Shown: positions 38,154 through 47,910, counted from the first letter of the stretch. The stretch is DNA of 64,000 bases from Haloimpatiens sp. FM7315 (GCA_041861885.1 JBGVUE010000001.1:1972001-2036000); one strand, 5' to 3'. A program made the numbers and translations. Notes: generated by a model not told the origin, from the letters alone.

Positions 38154-39053
38154 CTACTTAGACTTATTTCCGAAATAGCAATTACCAATAATCCCACCTA
38201 TTATTAAAATAGAACCTAAAATATGATAGTACATTATTTGTTCTTTTAAAATTAAAGCACCTGCTACAATAGAAACAATTGTTGAAATATTAGCAAAAAC
38301 TCCAACTTTTGATGCTTCTACTTTTGATAGAGCATAGTTATTAAGTATTGCAGTAAGCAAAGTGCATGGAATAGCTAAATATACTATTGCTATAGTAAAA
38401 GATGTATTAGAAAACAAGTTAAATCCACTTCTAATTCCAAAACCTTTATAGATTTCTAGTATAAAAAAAGCAAGAAATCCAAATAACTGCATAAAAAAGC
38501 AGATTTCAATTGGTGTAAATTCCTTTGAGTATTTTCTAGATAATACACTAGCTATAGCCACGCATACACAGGATAAAAAGATAAATATAATGCCTTTTAT
38601 GTTATTAAAGTTAAGAACATTTCCTTTCATATAAAAAATAAATATAACTCCAAATATAGAGATAATAATAGATATTATCTGTTTAAAATTAACATTTTCT
38701 TTTAAAAATATTATGCTTAAAATTAAAATTAGCACTGGAGATAAAGCACTTATAATTCCTGCTTCTGAAGAATTAATAAACTGAAGTCCTATACTTTGTA
38801 AAAGGAAAAAACCACTGGGAAAAAATATAGATATAATTACAAGCTTTAAAATATTTTTACCTTTAAAATTTAATTTTATAATCTTAAATAAATATGCTAA
38901 GAGAATAACTCCAAAGGAAATAGTAAATCTCATGGCCAAGGTATCATATGGATTTGTAATTGACACTGCGGTTTTTGTAAATAAAAATGAAAGCCCTATT
39001 ATAATATTGCTTAAAATAACTGCTAAATAACCAAAGTTTTTATTATTTTTCAA
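38154..39053 (-). CDS. EamA/DMT-family transporter
   Basis: The 299-aa protein has ten hydrophobic segments in two EamA repeats (NIIIGLSFLFTKTAVSITNP; IICFFMQLFGFLAFFILE-like) and ends ILKEQIMYYHILGSILIIGG, typical of drug/metabolite exporters. It starts at TTG behind gatggg. A truncated near-copy lies at 14124-14891. Substrate unknown. Confidence 0.9.
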   Translation of the reverse strand: MKNNKNFGYLAVILSNIIIGLSFLFTKTAVSITNPYDTLAMRFTISFGVILLAYLFKIIKLNFKGKNILKLVIISIFFPSGFFLLQSIGLQFINSSEAGIISALSPVLILILSIIFLKENVNFKQIISIIISIFGVIFIFYMKGNVLNFNNIKGIIFIFLSCVCVAIASVLSRKYSKEFTPIEICFFMQLFGFLAFFILEIYKGFGIRSGFNLFSNTSFTIAIVYLAIPCTLLTAILNNYALSKVEASKVGVFANISTIVSIVAGALILKEQIMYYHILGSILIIGGIIGNCYFGNKSK

Positions 39054-39152
39054 GTAATCCCATCCTTTATCATTTATTCATAATGGTTAATCAGTAATTA
39101 TTATACATATTAACTATTTTTTCTTCAAGTTTTAAACATTAAATTAGAGTTA

Positions 39153-39550
39153 TGGATTGTCAACACTTTTTTGCACAATTTTTATTGGGTCATTTTTGCT
39201 AATCTATATTCCACTGGAGTCATATAATTTAGTGAACTATGAATACGTTTATTGTTATACCATAACACATAACTTTTTAATTCTAGTTTAAGTTCTTCCA
39301 AGCTTTTGAAAATCCTGTTAAATGCAAATTCAGTTTTTATAATTTTATATCCTGCTTCAGCAATTGCATTATCATAAGGACATCCTTTTTTACTTAAGGA
39401 ACGTTTTATATCAAAAGTTTGTAAAACCTCATCTATTATTTTGTTTTTAAATTCATTACCTCTGTCAGTATGAAATATTTTCACTTTAGTTAAATTTATA
39501 TTAGTACTCATAAATGATTCATAAACTAGCTTGGTGTTAGTATAATATTG
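39153..39550 (-). mobile_element. IS3/IS150-type remnant, copy B
   Basis: The right end (ggattgtcaacactttttt) and the last about 115 codons of OrfB remain (KIFHTDRGNEFKNKIIDEVL, CPYDNAIAEAGYKIIKTEFA, WYNNKRIHSSLNYMTPVEYR) with catalytic Asp and an EA at the Glu region. The copy ends at 39550 where another IS3 element begins, so the rest has been lost. Confidence 0.85.
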
Positions 39551-39596
39551 TAGACACAGAAAGCCGAACACTTTAAAATATAAATAAAAAAAGGAA

Positions 39597-39878
39597 GTGT
39601 TTATAATGGCAAGAGGTCAAAAACGATATACAGATGAATTTAAAAATACAATAGTAGAGCTTTATAACTCTGGAAAAAGCTTGTCAGAGTTAAGTAGCGA
39701 ATATGCCGTATCAAAATCAACAATAACTGGATGGATAAAGAAAAATAAACCTGTTTCTGTGGATAAAAATACAACCATAACAGCAGAAGAATATAAAAAT
39801 TTACTAAAGAAAAATACCAAACTTGAAGAGGAAATTGAAATATTAAAAAAAGCTATGGGCATATTCGCAAGGAAGTAA
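39597..39878 (+). CDS. IS3-family transposase OrfA
   Basis: 93 aa: MARGQKRYTDEFKNTIVELY with a helix-turn-helix (LSELSSEYAVSKSTITGWIK) and a leucine-zipper-like C-terminus (KKNTKLEEEIEILKKAMGIF). It binds the IS ends. Confidence 0.9.
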   Translation: MFIMARGQKRYTDEFKNTIVELYNSGKSLSELSSEYAVSKSTITGWIKKNKPVSVDKNTTITAEEYKNLLKKNTKLEEEIEILKKAMGIFARK

Positions 39879-39931
39879 CTACTATATTTGAGTTCATCAC
39901 TAACAATAAAAAATATCATGATATTAAGCTT

Positions 39932-40750
39932 ATGTGTAAAGTTTTAAAGGTATCTAGAAGCTCTTATTACAAGTATTTAAATAAGAAACCAAGTAAGCGA
40001 GAATTAGAAAATAAAAAGATAGAAAAAGAAATTATAAATATCTACAAAGCTAGCAAAAATCGTTATGGAGCACCTAAAATAAATGAATCACTAAAAGCAA
40101 TGGGGATAACTATTAGTTTAAAGAGAACTCAGCGTTTAATGAAGAAGCTAGGAATAAAATCTATAATAATAAAAAAATTTAGACCCTCACCATCAAAACG
40201 TAAGATAGTAGAGCAGGAAAACGTTTTAAAAAGAGATTTTGAAGCAACCACTATCAATAAAAAGTGGGTAACTGATATTACCTATATTCATACAATTAAA
40301 GATAGTTGGTGCTACTTAGCTTCAGTTATGGACTTATATAGTAAGAAAATAATAGGATATGCTATGTCTAAAACTATTGATACCTCCTTGGCCCTACGGG
40401 CTGTAAAAAATGCTGTGCAGCTACAAAAAACAACTGATCCATTAATACTTCATAGTGATTTAGGCAGCCAGTATACAAGCTCCGCTTTTAAAGAATACAT
40501 AGATAGTACTAAAATTATTACTCATTCCTTTAGTGCAAAGGGATGTCCCTATGATAATGCTTGCATAGAATCTTTCCATGCCTCTCTGAAAAAAGAGGAG
40601 GTCCACCTTGTCAAGTACTTTGATTTTGATACAGCAAGATTAGCAATATTTGAATATATAGAAGCCTGGTACAATAGAAAAAGGATACATAGCAGCATTG
40701 GTTATATTTCTCCACAAAAATGTGAAGATTTAGCTAGAAAAATTGCATAA
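39932..40750 (+). CDS. IS3-family transposase OrfB (DDE)
   Basis: The 272-aa product shows all three catalytic residues: D in WVTDITYIHT, D in LHSDLGSQYTS and E in ACIESFHASLKKE. The open frame extends upstream without an ATG to about 39880, so the true product is probably an OrfA-OrfB fusion made by programmed frameshifting near the end of OrfA. This is the only IS in the window that looks functional. Confidence 0.9.
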   Translation: MCKVLKVSRSSYYKYLNKKPSKRELENKKIEKEIINIYKASKNRYGAPKINESLKAMGITISLKRTQRLMKKLGIKSIIIKKFRPSPSKRKIVEQENVLKRDFEATTINKKWVTDITYIHTIKDSWCYLASVMDLYSKKIIGYAMSKTIDTSLALRAVKNAVQLQKTTDPLILHSDLGSQYTSSAFKEYIDSTKIITHSFSAKGCPYDNACIESFHASLKKEEVHLVKYFDFDTARLAIFEYIEAWYNRKRIHSSIGYISPQKCEDLARKIA

Positions 40751-40772
40751 AAAGTTCAACTTTTTGTGTCTA

Positions 40773-41336
40773 AGATATTGACATAGATCCACTAATGTCA
40801 CTTACAGATTGCTGCACAGATTTTAAAGTTCTGCTTACATCAGCACTTACAAAATATTTCCCACTATAAAGGGATGTGTTTGGAGACCTTTCCATATGAA
40901 ATGGTAAGACATATCTATAAACGTTATATTTTCTATCAATAAAACTATTTAAAAACACCTTCTCTAATCTATTTAAAACCTTCGCTCTCCAACCATGTAC
41001 CAAAATAATATTTATATTTTCGTCTGCAACTATACTCTTGATATAGTGAAATACAGCTTCCTTATTGCTGATTCCATTATCTACTTGACTTAAGAATTTG
41101 AATTTTCCTTTTTCATAACTGTTTTCAATTTTATCTTTTTCTGAATATACTTCAGGTAAAATTGGCTTATCATAAAACTCTATAAAATCACTATTAAGTT
41201 CATAAACTTCCTCTTCTACATACTTAAAGTGATCCTTTTTACTATATTCTCTATGAAGACTATGTAATCCATAGCTATCTGCTAGATTTGATATTACTTT
41301 TCTCAAAATACCACTTTCTAAAATGAATATTATCAT
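40773..41336 (-). pseudogene. Alpha/beta-hydrolase-like protein, cut by the IS3 element
   Basis: The frame encodes 188 aa with NINIILVHGWRAKVLNRLEK, an oxyanion-hole HG motif of an alpha/beta hydrolase, and FHMERSPNTSLYSGKYF. The last few residues and the stop codon come from the IS3 terminal repeat, so the C-terminal half with catalytic Ser and His is missing. Confidence 0.6.
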
Positions 41337-41483
41337 TAAACTGTTAATTTTGTCCGATACTATTATATTTATTCTTAATTATATATTTTAAGTTCTTAAT
41401 ATATAATTACTATTATGATTATATTGAACTATATTGGAGTATATTATTCAATCAGTCAAACAGTTGTAGCTGACGTAATTAAA

Positions 41484-41530
41484 AAAAGATAAAGCTCAAA
41501 GCATAGGATTCTTTGAGCTTTATCTTTTAT
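41484..41530. terminator. Hairpin upstream of the truncated hydrolase
   Basis: Arms aaagataaagctcaaag and ctttgagctttatctttt with a nine-base loop and flanking A and T runs. The other sequence of 41337-41600 is unassigned. Confidence 0.7.
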
Positions 41531-41599
41531 TGTACAACGAATATCACAGTTTATACCTGTGGTTCAAAAAAGCTTATAGCTATGAGTAGAAAAAAATAA

Positions 41600-41946
41600 A
41601 ACCTCCGATGTAAAATGGAATTAGGTTTGCTGACTAAAACCATTACGAAGGAGGTTCATCCAATATAGATAATAGTAGTTTAGCACATACGAAGTGGAAT
41701 TGTAAATATCATATTGTTTTTGCACCAAAGTACAGAAGACAAGTAATATACGGAAAGATTAAGGTTGATATAGGGACGATACTGAGAAAATTGTGTGAAC
41801 ATAAAGGAGTGGAAATAATAGAAGCGAATGCCTGCAAAGATCACATACATATGTTGGTGAGTATACCACCAATAATCCTAAGAGATATAACTTCTCATGC
41901 CATCATACACACAAAAAGGCAATTATTGGTTGATTGTCCATGTTAA
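41600..41946 (+). mobile_element. IS200/IS605-type remnant with tnpA fragment
   Basis: A left-end hairpin region (cctcc ... ggagg, 41603-41656) is followed by a tnpA frame from 41665. It has lost its start codon (ATA for ATG) but reads NSSLAHTKWNCKYHIVFAPK and NACKDHIHMLVSIPP, including the His-hydrophobic-His pair. The nucleophile-Tyr half is missing. The frame ends in the dispersed promoter repeat R1. Confidence 0.8.
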
Positions 41947-41958
41947 TTTCTGCATAAT
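41930..41958 (+). promoter_or_regulatory. Dispersed promoter repeat R1
   Basis: TTGATT-N17-CATAAT, preceded by catcatacacacaaaaaggc and nearly identical to R2 (44815). It points towards 260 bases with no gene, ending at the hairpin 42084-42119. Confidence 0.55.
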
Positions 41959-42083
41959 GAAGTGTGTACAATTTATTCACAGTTGTAATTTTTTACGTAA
42001 TATTATTCATATTAGCATCAAACTGTAGTTTGTGAAAATGATGTTTAAAAATATATTGTTTTTTATTAGAAAGATAAAATTTA

Positions 42084-42119
42084 GAGCTAACGAGATTAAT
42101 TTGCTAATCTTGTTAGCTC
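42084..42119. terminator. Hairpin between R1 and the TetR gene
   Basis: Fifteen-base arms (gagctaacgagatta and taatcttgttagctc, one G-T pair) with a six-base loop. It may end transcripts from R1 or from the TetR gene. Confidence 0.55.
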
Positions 42120-42214
42120 ATCAGTAAAAATTTAATTATGAAAGATTTTTTTAGCAGATTGAGGTATATAATTTTTGCTATTTTTACATAAACATTGTTA
42201 TATAAAGCACTGTT

Positions 42215-42772
42215 TTAAATTGATTTTGAAAAATTTCTAATTGCTTTTTTAATTGCCTGAGCTATTTCTTTAGGAGATTCTCTTTCGTTATTGTCTATCC
42301 ATTTTGATAGCACATTCCAAAGACCACCTATGTTATAAAGAACCATGTATTCTTCTTCAATATGGTTATCATAATCATGCCATTGAACTTCTGAAAATTC
42401 ATTTATATCAGGTATAAATGAATTTATTTTTTCCATGATAAAATAAAATAAGTGATTTTGTTTAAGTAATTCTAATTCTTTAATATGTTTATTCCAGAAT
42501 TCAAAATAATTAATAAGAGTACTAGCAAAAGAGAAATCAGTGTTTTCTTTTATAGACTTTATATAGTCTTCGAATAAATAATCCGTGTATTTACATAGTA
42601 GATCTTCTTTAATTTTAAAATTACGATAAAATGTTCTTCTTGATAATTGTGCTTTATCGGATATTTCTTTAACTGTAATAGTGGAGTATGGTTTTTCTTT
42701 CATTAAATCAAATAGGGCTTCAATTAACCATTTTTTAGATTGTTCAGCAATTCGATTTGTTTTTTGTTTCAA
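42215..42772 (-). CDS. TetR/AcrR-family regulator
   Basis: The 185-aa protein has the TetR DNA-binding domain (ALFDLMKEKPYSTITVKEIS, AQLSRRTFYRNFKIKEDLLC) and a divergent ligand domain. It starts at TTG behind aggaggg. It is divergent from the HXXEE-methyltransferase pair and probably represses it through the palindrome at 42874-42906. Confidence 0.9.
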   Translation of the reverse strand: MKQKTNRIAEQSKKWLIEALFDLMKEKPYSTITVKEISDKAQLSRRTFYRNFKIKEDLLCKYTDYLFEDYIKSIKENTDFSFASTLINYFEFWNKHIKELELLKQNHLFYFIMEKINSFIPDINEFSEVQWHDYDNHIEEEYMVLYNIGGLWNVLSKWIDNNERESPKEIAQAIKKAIRNFSKSI

Positions 42773-42873
42773 AGTATCCCTCCTAAAGTGTCACAATTTC
42801 TTTTATATGTAGCACTTATCTAAATAGTATTGATATTATTTATAAATGTATTATACTATATTTAAAGTTAAAT

Positions 42874-42906
42874 GTCACACATGTGCATCAAATTCTCATG
42901 TGTGAC
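42874..42906. promoter_or_regulatory. Palindromic operator candidate
   Basis: gtcacacatg and catgtgtgac, perfect ten-base arms 13 bases apart, lie in the divergent intergenic region 35 bases before the HXXEE start. Size and place fit a TetR-family operator. Confidence 0.5.
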
Positions 42907-42940
42907 TAAATACTAAAATTAATTTAAGGAGTTGATTTAT

Positions 42941-43468
42941 ATGAATAGTATGAATGCTATTGTTTGGCTATTTCCTATTATCTTTATGACCCACGACTTT
43001 GAAGAAATTATACTTATTTCAGCTTGGAGGAAAAAGTATAAGCATTACCTTGACACTTGCACAATGAAAAAGAAACCATTTGCAGATTTTAAAAGTACAG
43101 ATTCTTTCTCAATTGGAGTAGAAATCCTATTTCTCATTTTTTCGTTTTCTGCCTTGTTTTCAATCATTTTTAATAGCTATTATATTTGGTATGGGCTTTT
43201 CTTTGCCACTACAGCTCACTTTATTACAGCTCATTTAAATTTGACAATAAAATTTAAACGTTATGTTCCAGGTATTATAACTGCAATTTTATTTTTACCT
43301 TTAAGTATCTATATTCTTTATACTGCAACATTAATATTAGCATTTAGCGTAACTGAAATAATCTTATCTTGTGTTGCTGGTTCGCTATTTGGATTTGTAA
43401 TTTATGTTTTCCTTCACAGTGTAGAAAAAAATTTTGAAAACCTATTAGTTAAATTCTCAAATAAATAA
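42941..43468 (+). CDS. HXXEE-domain membrane protein
   Basis: The 175-aa protein (start ATG 42941, nine bases after aaggag) has about five membrane segments and the HDFEEI motif that names the HXXEE family, plus TTAHFITAHLNLTIKFKRY. Function is unknown; similar proteins often sit near TetR regulators. It precedes the methyltransferase by 27 bases. Confidence 0.8.
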   Translation: MNSMNAIVWLFPIIFMTHDFEEIILISAWRKKYKHYLDTCTMKKKPFADFKSTDSFSIGVEILFLIFSFSALFSIIFNSYYIWYGLFFATTAHFITAHLNLTIKFKRYVPGIITAILFLPLSIYILYTATLILAFSVTEIILSCVAGSLFGFVIYVFLHSVEKNFENLLVKFSNK

Positions 43469-43494
43469 AATATTATATTAGAGGTGATAATTTT

Positions 43495-44408
43495 ATGGAG
43501 CAAAAAGTATGACAGCACTCATAAGTGCCTTTTCAAGAGCATATCATTCAATACAAAATACAGAGAAAGTATTTGATGATTACTTAGCAAAGGACATTCT
43601 AACTCAAAATGAATACGAAGAAATTGTAAGTAATATGTCAAAAGGTATCAAATTTTTTAATCCATCATTTGAGGGTACACAGGATGAAGCTTTACGCTTT
43701 ATTGTTGATAATCAGTTATCTCCAACTCCAATTGGTAGAGCGGCATTTACAGAAAAGTCGCTTGAAAATGCAGTAAAAATTGGTGCAAAGCAATATTTGA
43801 TTTTTGCTGCGGGGTATGATACATTCGCATATCGTCAGCCTGACTGGGCAAAAAATATTCAAATATTTGAACTTGACCATCCTTTAACTGGAATTGATAA
43901 GCAAAAGCGTATTCAATCAGTAATTACAGAAAAACCTTCCAATTTACACTATATACCTATTGATTTTACAGAAAAGACTTGGGAGAGAAATCTAATTGAA
44001 TGTTTGCAGTTTGAGCAAAACAAAATAAGTTTTTGCAGTTTACTAGGAGTAAATTACTATTTGACTAAGGAAGATTTTGAACATGCAATAAATACTATTT
44101 CAAGTATTGTGCCAAAAGGCAGTAGCATTGTTTTTGATTATCAAGATGAGGATACTTATACTCCAAAGGCAGGGGAAAGAGTTAAAAAGCAAATTGCAAT
44201 GACTAGTGCATCAAACGAAAAAATGCTTGCAAGTTATTCTTATTTAGAGTTGGAAAAACTATTAGCTCATAGTAATTTCTTAATTTATGAGCATTTAACA
44301 CCAAATGAAATAACTGAACAGTATTTCAAAAAATATAATCAATCAAATCCAGAGCATCCTATAAAAGCGTTTGATAATGTGAATTATTGCTTGGCAGTTA
44401 AGAAATAA
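43495..44408 (+). CDS. LCM-type class I SAM methyltransferase (N-terminal frameshift)
   Basis: The 299-codon frame from 43509 has the SAM-binding region QYLIFAAGYDTFAYRQP and acidic FELDHP, as in the leucine-carboxyl-methyltransferase-like (TIGR00027/LCM) family. The better start is the ATG at 43495 behind gaggtgat, one base out of frame; one more A in the run at 43502-43506 gives MEQKSMTALISAFSRAYH. Substrate unknown; polyketide and small-molecule methylation occur in relatives. Confidence 0.82.
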
Positions 44409-44559
44409 AAGTAAAATTGAAGAAATAAGAATAATCTTTACTTAATTAATACGTGATTTTTGGTTATTGTGTATTCGCTCTTGCACTTATCTGCATTGGA
44501 ATTTCAGTAAAATTCTTTAAATAGGAATAATAGTCTGTAGATATGAGTATTTGTTTTGG

Positions 44560-44792
44560 TTAGACTATAAAAAAATTAAGACATAAATTTTAAAATTATG
44601 AATCAAATAAAACTCTTAAGGGCAACTCCACTTTTTCATATTGGACTTGCTCTTTTTTTATAACTTCTAAACTCTAGCAAGAAAATCCATCTTTTTTCCC
44701 TCTTCTATTTCAAAAATGCTTTCAGTTAAAATTTATCATAATCCTTGATTCTACTTACTTCAGAACTGGTTACCTTGCTAAACTGTCATCAT
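44560..44792. repeat. Dispersed noncoding repeat, copy 1
   Basis: Shares with 45660-45896 a head (aattaaataaaac, a terminator-like ccact-ttggacttg-ctttttt) and a tail (ttacttcagaactggttacc followed by aaactgtcatc). On the minus strand the tail reads KVTSSEVSRIKDYDKF then stop, so it may include the last codons of a lost gene. Confidence 0.6.
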
Positions 44793-44814
44793 ACACACAA
44801 AAGGGAATTGTTGG

Positions 44815-44843
44815 TTGATTGTCCATATAAATTTCTGTATAAT
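44815..44843 (+). promoter_or_regulatory. Dispersed promoter repeat R2
   Basis: TTGATT-N17-TATAAT, a near-consensus sigma-A promoter 72 bases before the flavodoxin-ferredoxin gene. Confidence 0.7.
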
Positions 44844-44914
44844 ACAATATTTAGGAAATTGTTTACAATTATAATATAGTATGAAAAAAGTAGTATTTAT
44901 ATCGGGAGGAAGAA

Positions 44915-45650
44915 ATGAATGAGAAAGTTTTAATTATATGTGAATCAATATACCATGGAAATACACATAAATTAGCTGTTGCTATGGCAAGGAAACTAAA
45001 TTGTCGGCTTATAACTTGTGAACAAGCAATATCAGAAAATATTCAACAATATAAAATAATTGGACTTGGGTCTGGTATTTATTTCACCTCACATCACCCG
45101 AAACTTTTTAATATTGTATCAAGAATGGAAAATATGCAAAAAGCATTTCTGTTTTCTACACATGGCAGACCATTCCTTGGTAAATACCATGAAAGCCTTA
45201 AACTTGCTTTGTCAAAGCAAGGTGTGACTATTATAGGTGAATTTTCTTGCAGAGGTTATGATTGTACAGGACCATATATCATAGTAGGTGGTGGCAATAA
45301 AGGAAAACCAAACGAAAAAGACCAAAAAAGTAGCTAAGTTTGTTGCTCGTTTATTACCTGAATATAGTAAAAACACAGATGTTGTACAGAATGGTAACAA
45401 CATTGAAATACATTATGATGAATGTATAGGATGTGGAAAATGCAAAACAATCTGCCCAATGAAAGTTTTTGATATTAAAAATAAAAAACCTATTGTAATA
45501 AATGAAAATGACTGTATTCATTGCAGTCTATGTAAAGAACAATGTCCTTCGCAAGCAATTGTTATCCAGCATTCTTGGAAAGAAGCAATTGCTATTGCAA
45601 AAAGGCACAGCAAAAAAACTCATTATAAAAATAATGAACATGATCTATAG
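44915..45650 (+). CDS. EFR1-type flavodoxin-ferredoxin fusion (frameshifted)
   Basis: The first frame is a flavodoxin-like domain (VLIICESIYHGNTHKLAVAM, GLGSGIYFTSHHPKLF, FLFSTHGRP) that stops at 45337. The second, from about 45330 to 45650, continues KVAKFVARLLPEYSKN and has two 4Fe-4S motifs (CIGCGKCKTICP and CIHCSLCKEQCP). One A too many in the run at 45324-45329 separates them. Joined, about 245 aa form the EFR1-family architecture used for electron transfer. An aggag site precedes the ATG. Confidence 0.85.
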
Positions 45651-45659
45651 TTAAACTAA

Positions 45660-45896
45660 ATATAACACACTGTACTCTTAAATTACGAATTAAATAAAAC
45701 CATTAAGGACAAATCCACTTTTAACACTGGACTTGTTCTTTTTTATTGATTTTACCTCTAGAAGGAAAATTCATCGTATTAATTTAATCTTAGTTATTCA
45801 TTTCATCCTTCTATTTCATAATGCTATCAATTGTAATCCACCTTAATCCTTAATTTTACTTACTTCAGAACTGGTTACCTTCCCAAACTGTCATCA
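45660..45896. repeat. Dispersed noncoding repeat, copy 2
   Basis: Second copy of the 44560-44792 repeat, diverged to perhaps 70-80 percent by eye; it directly follows the EFR1 gene as copy 1 follows the methyltransferase. Confidence 0.55.
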
Positions 45897-45917
45897 ATGA
45901 CAGCATAATTTACCATG

Positions 45918-46085
45918 TCATGAATATCCAATAGATAGAAATACTGGTCGGCCTAATTCTCTTGTTTTGGAAAATGCTTCCTCTGACCATGAAAACCAAT
46001 CTATTGGATTATATGCATGCTGCAATAGGTATGGAGATTTTTCATGTACCAATCTATTTGCTTTTCGCTGCATATTTTCAGACAT
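45918..46085 (-). pseudogene. N-terminal stub of a YyaL/SSP411-type thioredoxin-domain protein
   Basis: Behind a good gaaggtgat site the frame reads [38 protein letters not shown] and [10 protein letters not shown], the unmistakable start of the DUF255/YyaL family, then stops where the CHWCH redox motif should be. About 600 residues are missing. Confidence 0.75.
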
Positions 46086-46184
46086 GTTATCACCTTCCTT
46101 CTTGTTGTTTTTGTATAGTTTGCCACTGGGAAAGTTGGACTATTCATAATCAATATTGTTTTTGCGCAAAAAGTTAATACTTGG

Positions 46185-46213
46185 TTGATTATCCAAGTAA
46201 TTTTCTGTATAAT
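46185..46213 (+). promoter_or_regulatory. Dispersed promoter repeat R3
   Basis: TTGATT-N17-TATAAT in a context similar to R2, about 150 bases before the coiled-coil gene at 46365. Confidence 0.65.
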
Positions 46214-46364
46214 ACAAAAACGTAATCATTTAAAACATTGAACTATTCATTACATTTTAATGACCTATTACTACAATTTAATAAACTTAATATAATATTT
46301 TACGATATAACAAATGTAACAAAATATATAAGTATTACAAGATTGTACAAAAGGAGGTCTATAT

Positions 46365-47264
46365 ATGAATATATCTTTTTCACCACAGCAACGAATATAT
46401 TCAACAAATTTTAGTTATCATTCCAATGCTAATTCACCTGAAAATGTTTTTGATGATAGAGAAAATTCTAAAAAACATGATGTTACAAATAAAAGTAATA
46501 TATTTAAAAACAATGCAAATATACGTTTAGGCAAAAAGTTTAAAAAAAACAGTTTGTTAGAAACTCTAATGAAACAGAAAGAAAATTTGATGGATAATAA
46601 AAAAAGCATTATGGAAAGATCTTTGGAAAAAGGTGAAGACCCAAAGGCTATAAAAGAAAAGATAGAAAACATTGATAAACAAATCGAAGCAATTGATAAG
46701 CAGGTACATGAACTTCAGTTGGAAGAACAACATAAGGCAATTGGTACTAAGGATAAAAATAAGAAGGATAAAAACTCTAAACAGGAATTAAATAAAAATT
46801 ATCCTAATGGTATTAAAATAGACCCTTCAATGAATAATATTTTAAATCTTTCCACTGATTTAAAAAAGGCTGAAGCTTTATCATCTCAAAAAAATTTAAT
46901 GTCCAGTAAAGCAAGAGTCTTAGATTTTGAAATAAAAACAGATGAAAAAAGAGGTATTAATCCTGTTAGGAAGAAAAATCATCTTGCTAAAATGAAAGAT
47001 AATATTGAAAAAATTACCCAGAAACTTGGTAATCACTTAAAGGATGTAAATACTAAAATTATTAATAACACACAAAGTAACTCTTCAAACGATATGGTTG
47101 ACAAAAATAAACAAAGTAGTGATGCAACCATTAGCAAAAAATCAAAAGATGTAGACAGAATGGTTATAAGACAGCAGAACACTGCTCAAAATATTAAAAA
47201 TTATAAAGATAACCTAAAGGATACAGTCAAAAACAGTGGTGAAATAATTAATATTATAGCTTAA
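46365..47264 (+). CDS. Uncharacterised lysine-rich coiled-coil protein
   Basis: The 299-aa protein is hydrophilic, rich in K, N and D, with a coiled-coil around residues 65-125 (KQKENLMDNKKSIMERSLEK, IENIDKQIEAIDKQVHELQL) reminiscent of FlxA-like proteins. There is no signal peptide. A strong aaaggagg site precedes the ATG and R3 supplies a promoter. Function unknown. A hairpin-like caggct/agcctg follows the stop. Confidence 0.65.
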   Translation: MNISFSPQQRIYSTNFSYHSNANSPENVFDDRENSKKHDVTNKSNIFKNNANIRLGKKFKKNSLLETLMKQKENLMDNKKSIMERSLEKGEDPKAIKEKIENIDKQIEAIDKQVHELQLEEQHKAIGTKDKNKKDKNSKQELNKNYPNGIKIDPSMNNILNLSTDLKKAEALSSQKNLMSSKARVLDFEIKTDEKRGINPVRKKNHLAKMKDNIEKITQKLGNHLKDVNTKIINNTQSNSSNDMVDKNKQSSDATISKKSKDVDRMVIRQQNTAQNIKNYKDNLKDTVKNSGEIINIIA

Positions 47265-47342
47265 ACTTATATTGCTAGTGCAGCCTGTGGAGAATTTATC
47301 CACAGGCTTAATACATGTTATAATTAATTGTGAGGTGATTAT

Positions 47343-47885
47343 ATGCTTAAAGTAGCTATTTGCGACGATGAAAAGATTGAAAGAGAATCAATAGTATATA
47401 TGATTAATAGATTTTTAAAACTAAACAATAAATGCTATAAAATATTTGAATTTAACAGTGGTGAACACTTGATGTCATCAATCAAAAACTTTGATATATA
47501 TTTTTTAGATATAAAGATGGATAAACTCACAGGTATAGAAGCTGCCAAAAAAATCAGATTGATAAATGAAAGTGCTGTTATTATATTTATAACAGCACTA
47601 AAAGATTATGTGTTTGATGCCTTTGATGTAAACGCTTTTCATTATATTTTAAAGCCTGTTAATGAAGACAAGCTTAAAAAAATTTTATGTTCGGCTCTAA
47701 AACAGTTTGATAAAAATGATAAATATATTATTACTAAAACAATTAGGCAGTCAACTAAGATTTTGCTTAAAGATATAATGTATATAGAATCCAAGCAAAG
47801 AAAGCTAAACGTACATACTACTTATAATATTATTGCTCTTAAGCCCCTAAGAACACTTGGACAATTGCTTATAAATTATATATAA
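47343..47885 (+). pseudogene. LytTR response regulator, 3'-truncated
   Basis: The receiver domain is complete (AICDDEKIERESIVYMINRF; FLDIKMDKLTGIEAAKKIRL; KPVNEDKL) and the LytTR DNA-binding domain begins (KILLKDIMYIESKQRKLNVH) but stops after about 45 residues instead of about 100, where the next IS begins. It is AgrA/LytR-like; its kinase partner is not present. Confidence 0.8.
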
Positions 47886-47910
47886 TATAAAAAGTGATTG
47901 GAGGTAACTT

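Larger units (their letters stand above)
39551..40772 (+). mobile_element. Intact-looking IS3-family element
   Basis: About 1222 bp bounded by imperfect inverted repeats: left tagacacagaaagccgaac, right (complement) tagacacaaaaagttgaac. It carries OrfA and OrfB with the normal frame offset. No clear target duplication is visible because the left flank is another IS fragment and the right flank is a truncated gene, so a deletion followed insertion. Confidence 0.85.

Noticed and set aside
39551..40772. Composite transposon made of the IS3 copies and cargo
   Set aside because: The two IS3 types are different families with unrelated ends, and no pair of like copies in suitable orientation brackets a gene set.
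45962..46177. Small plus-strand frames
   Set aside because: Antisense to the YyaL stub, which has a good ribosome binding site and clear family text.
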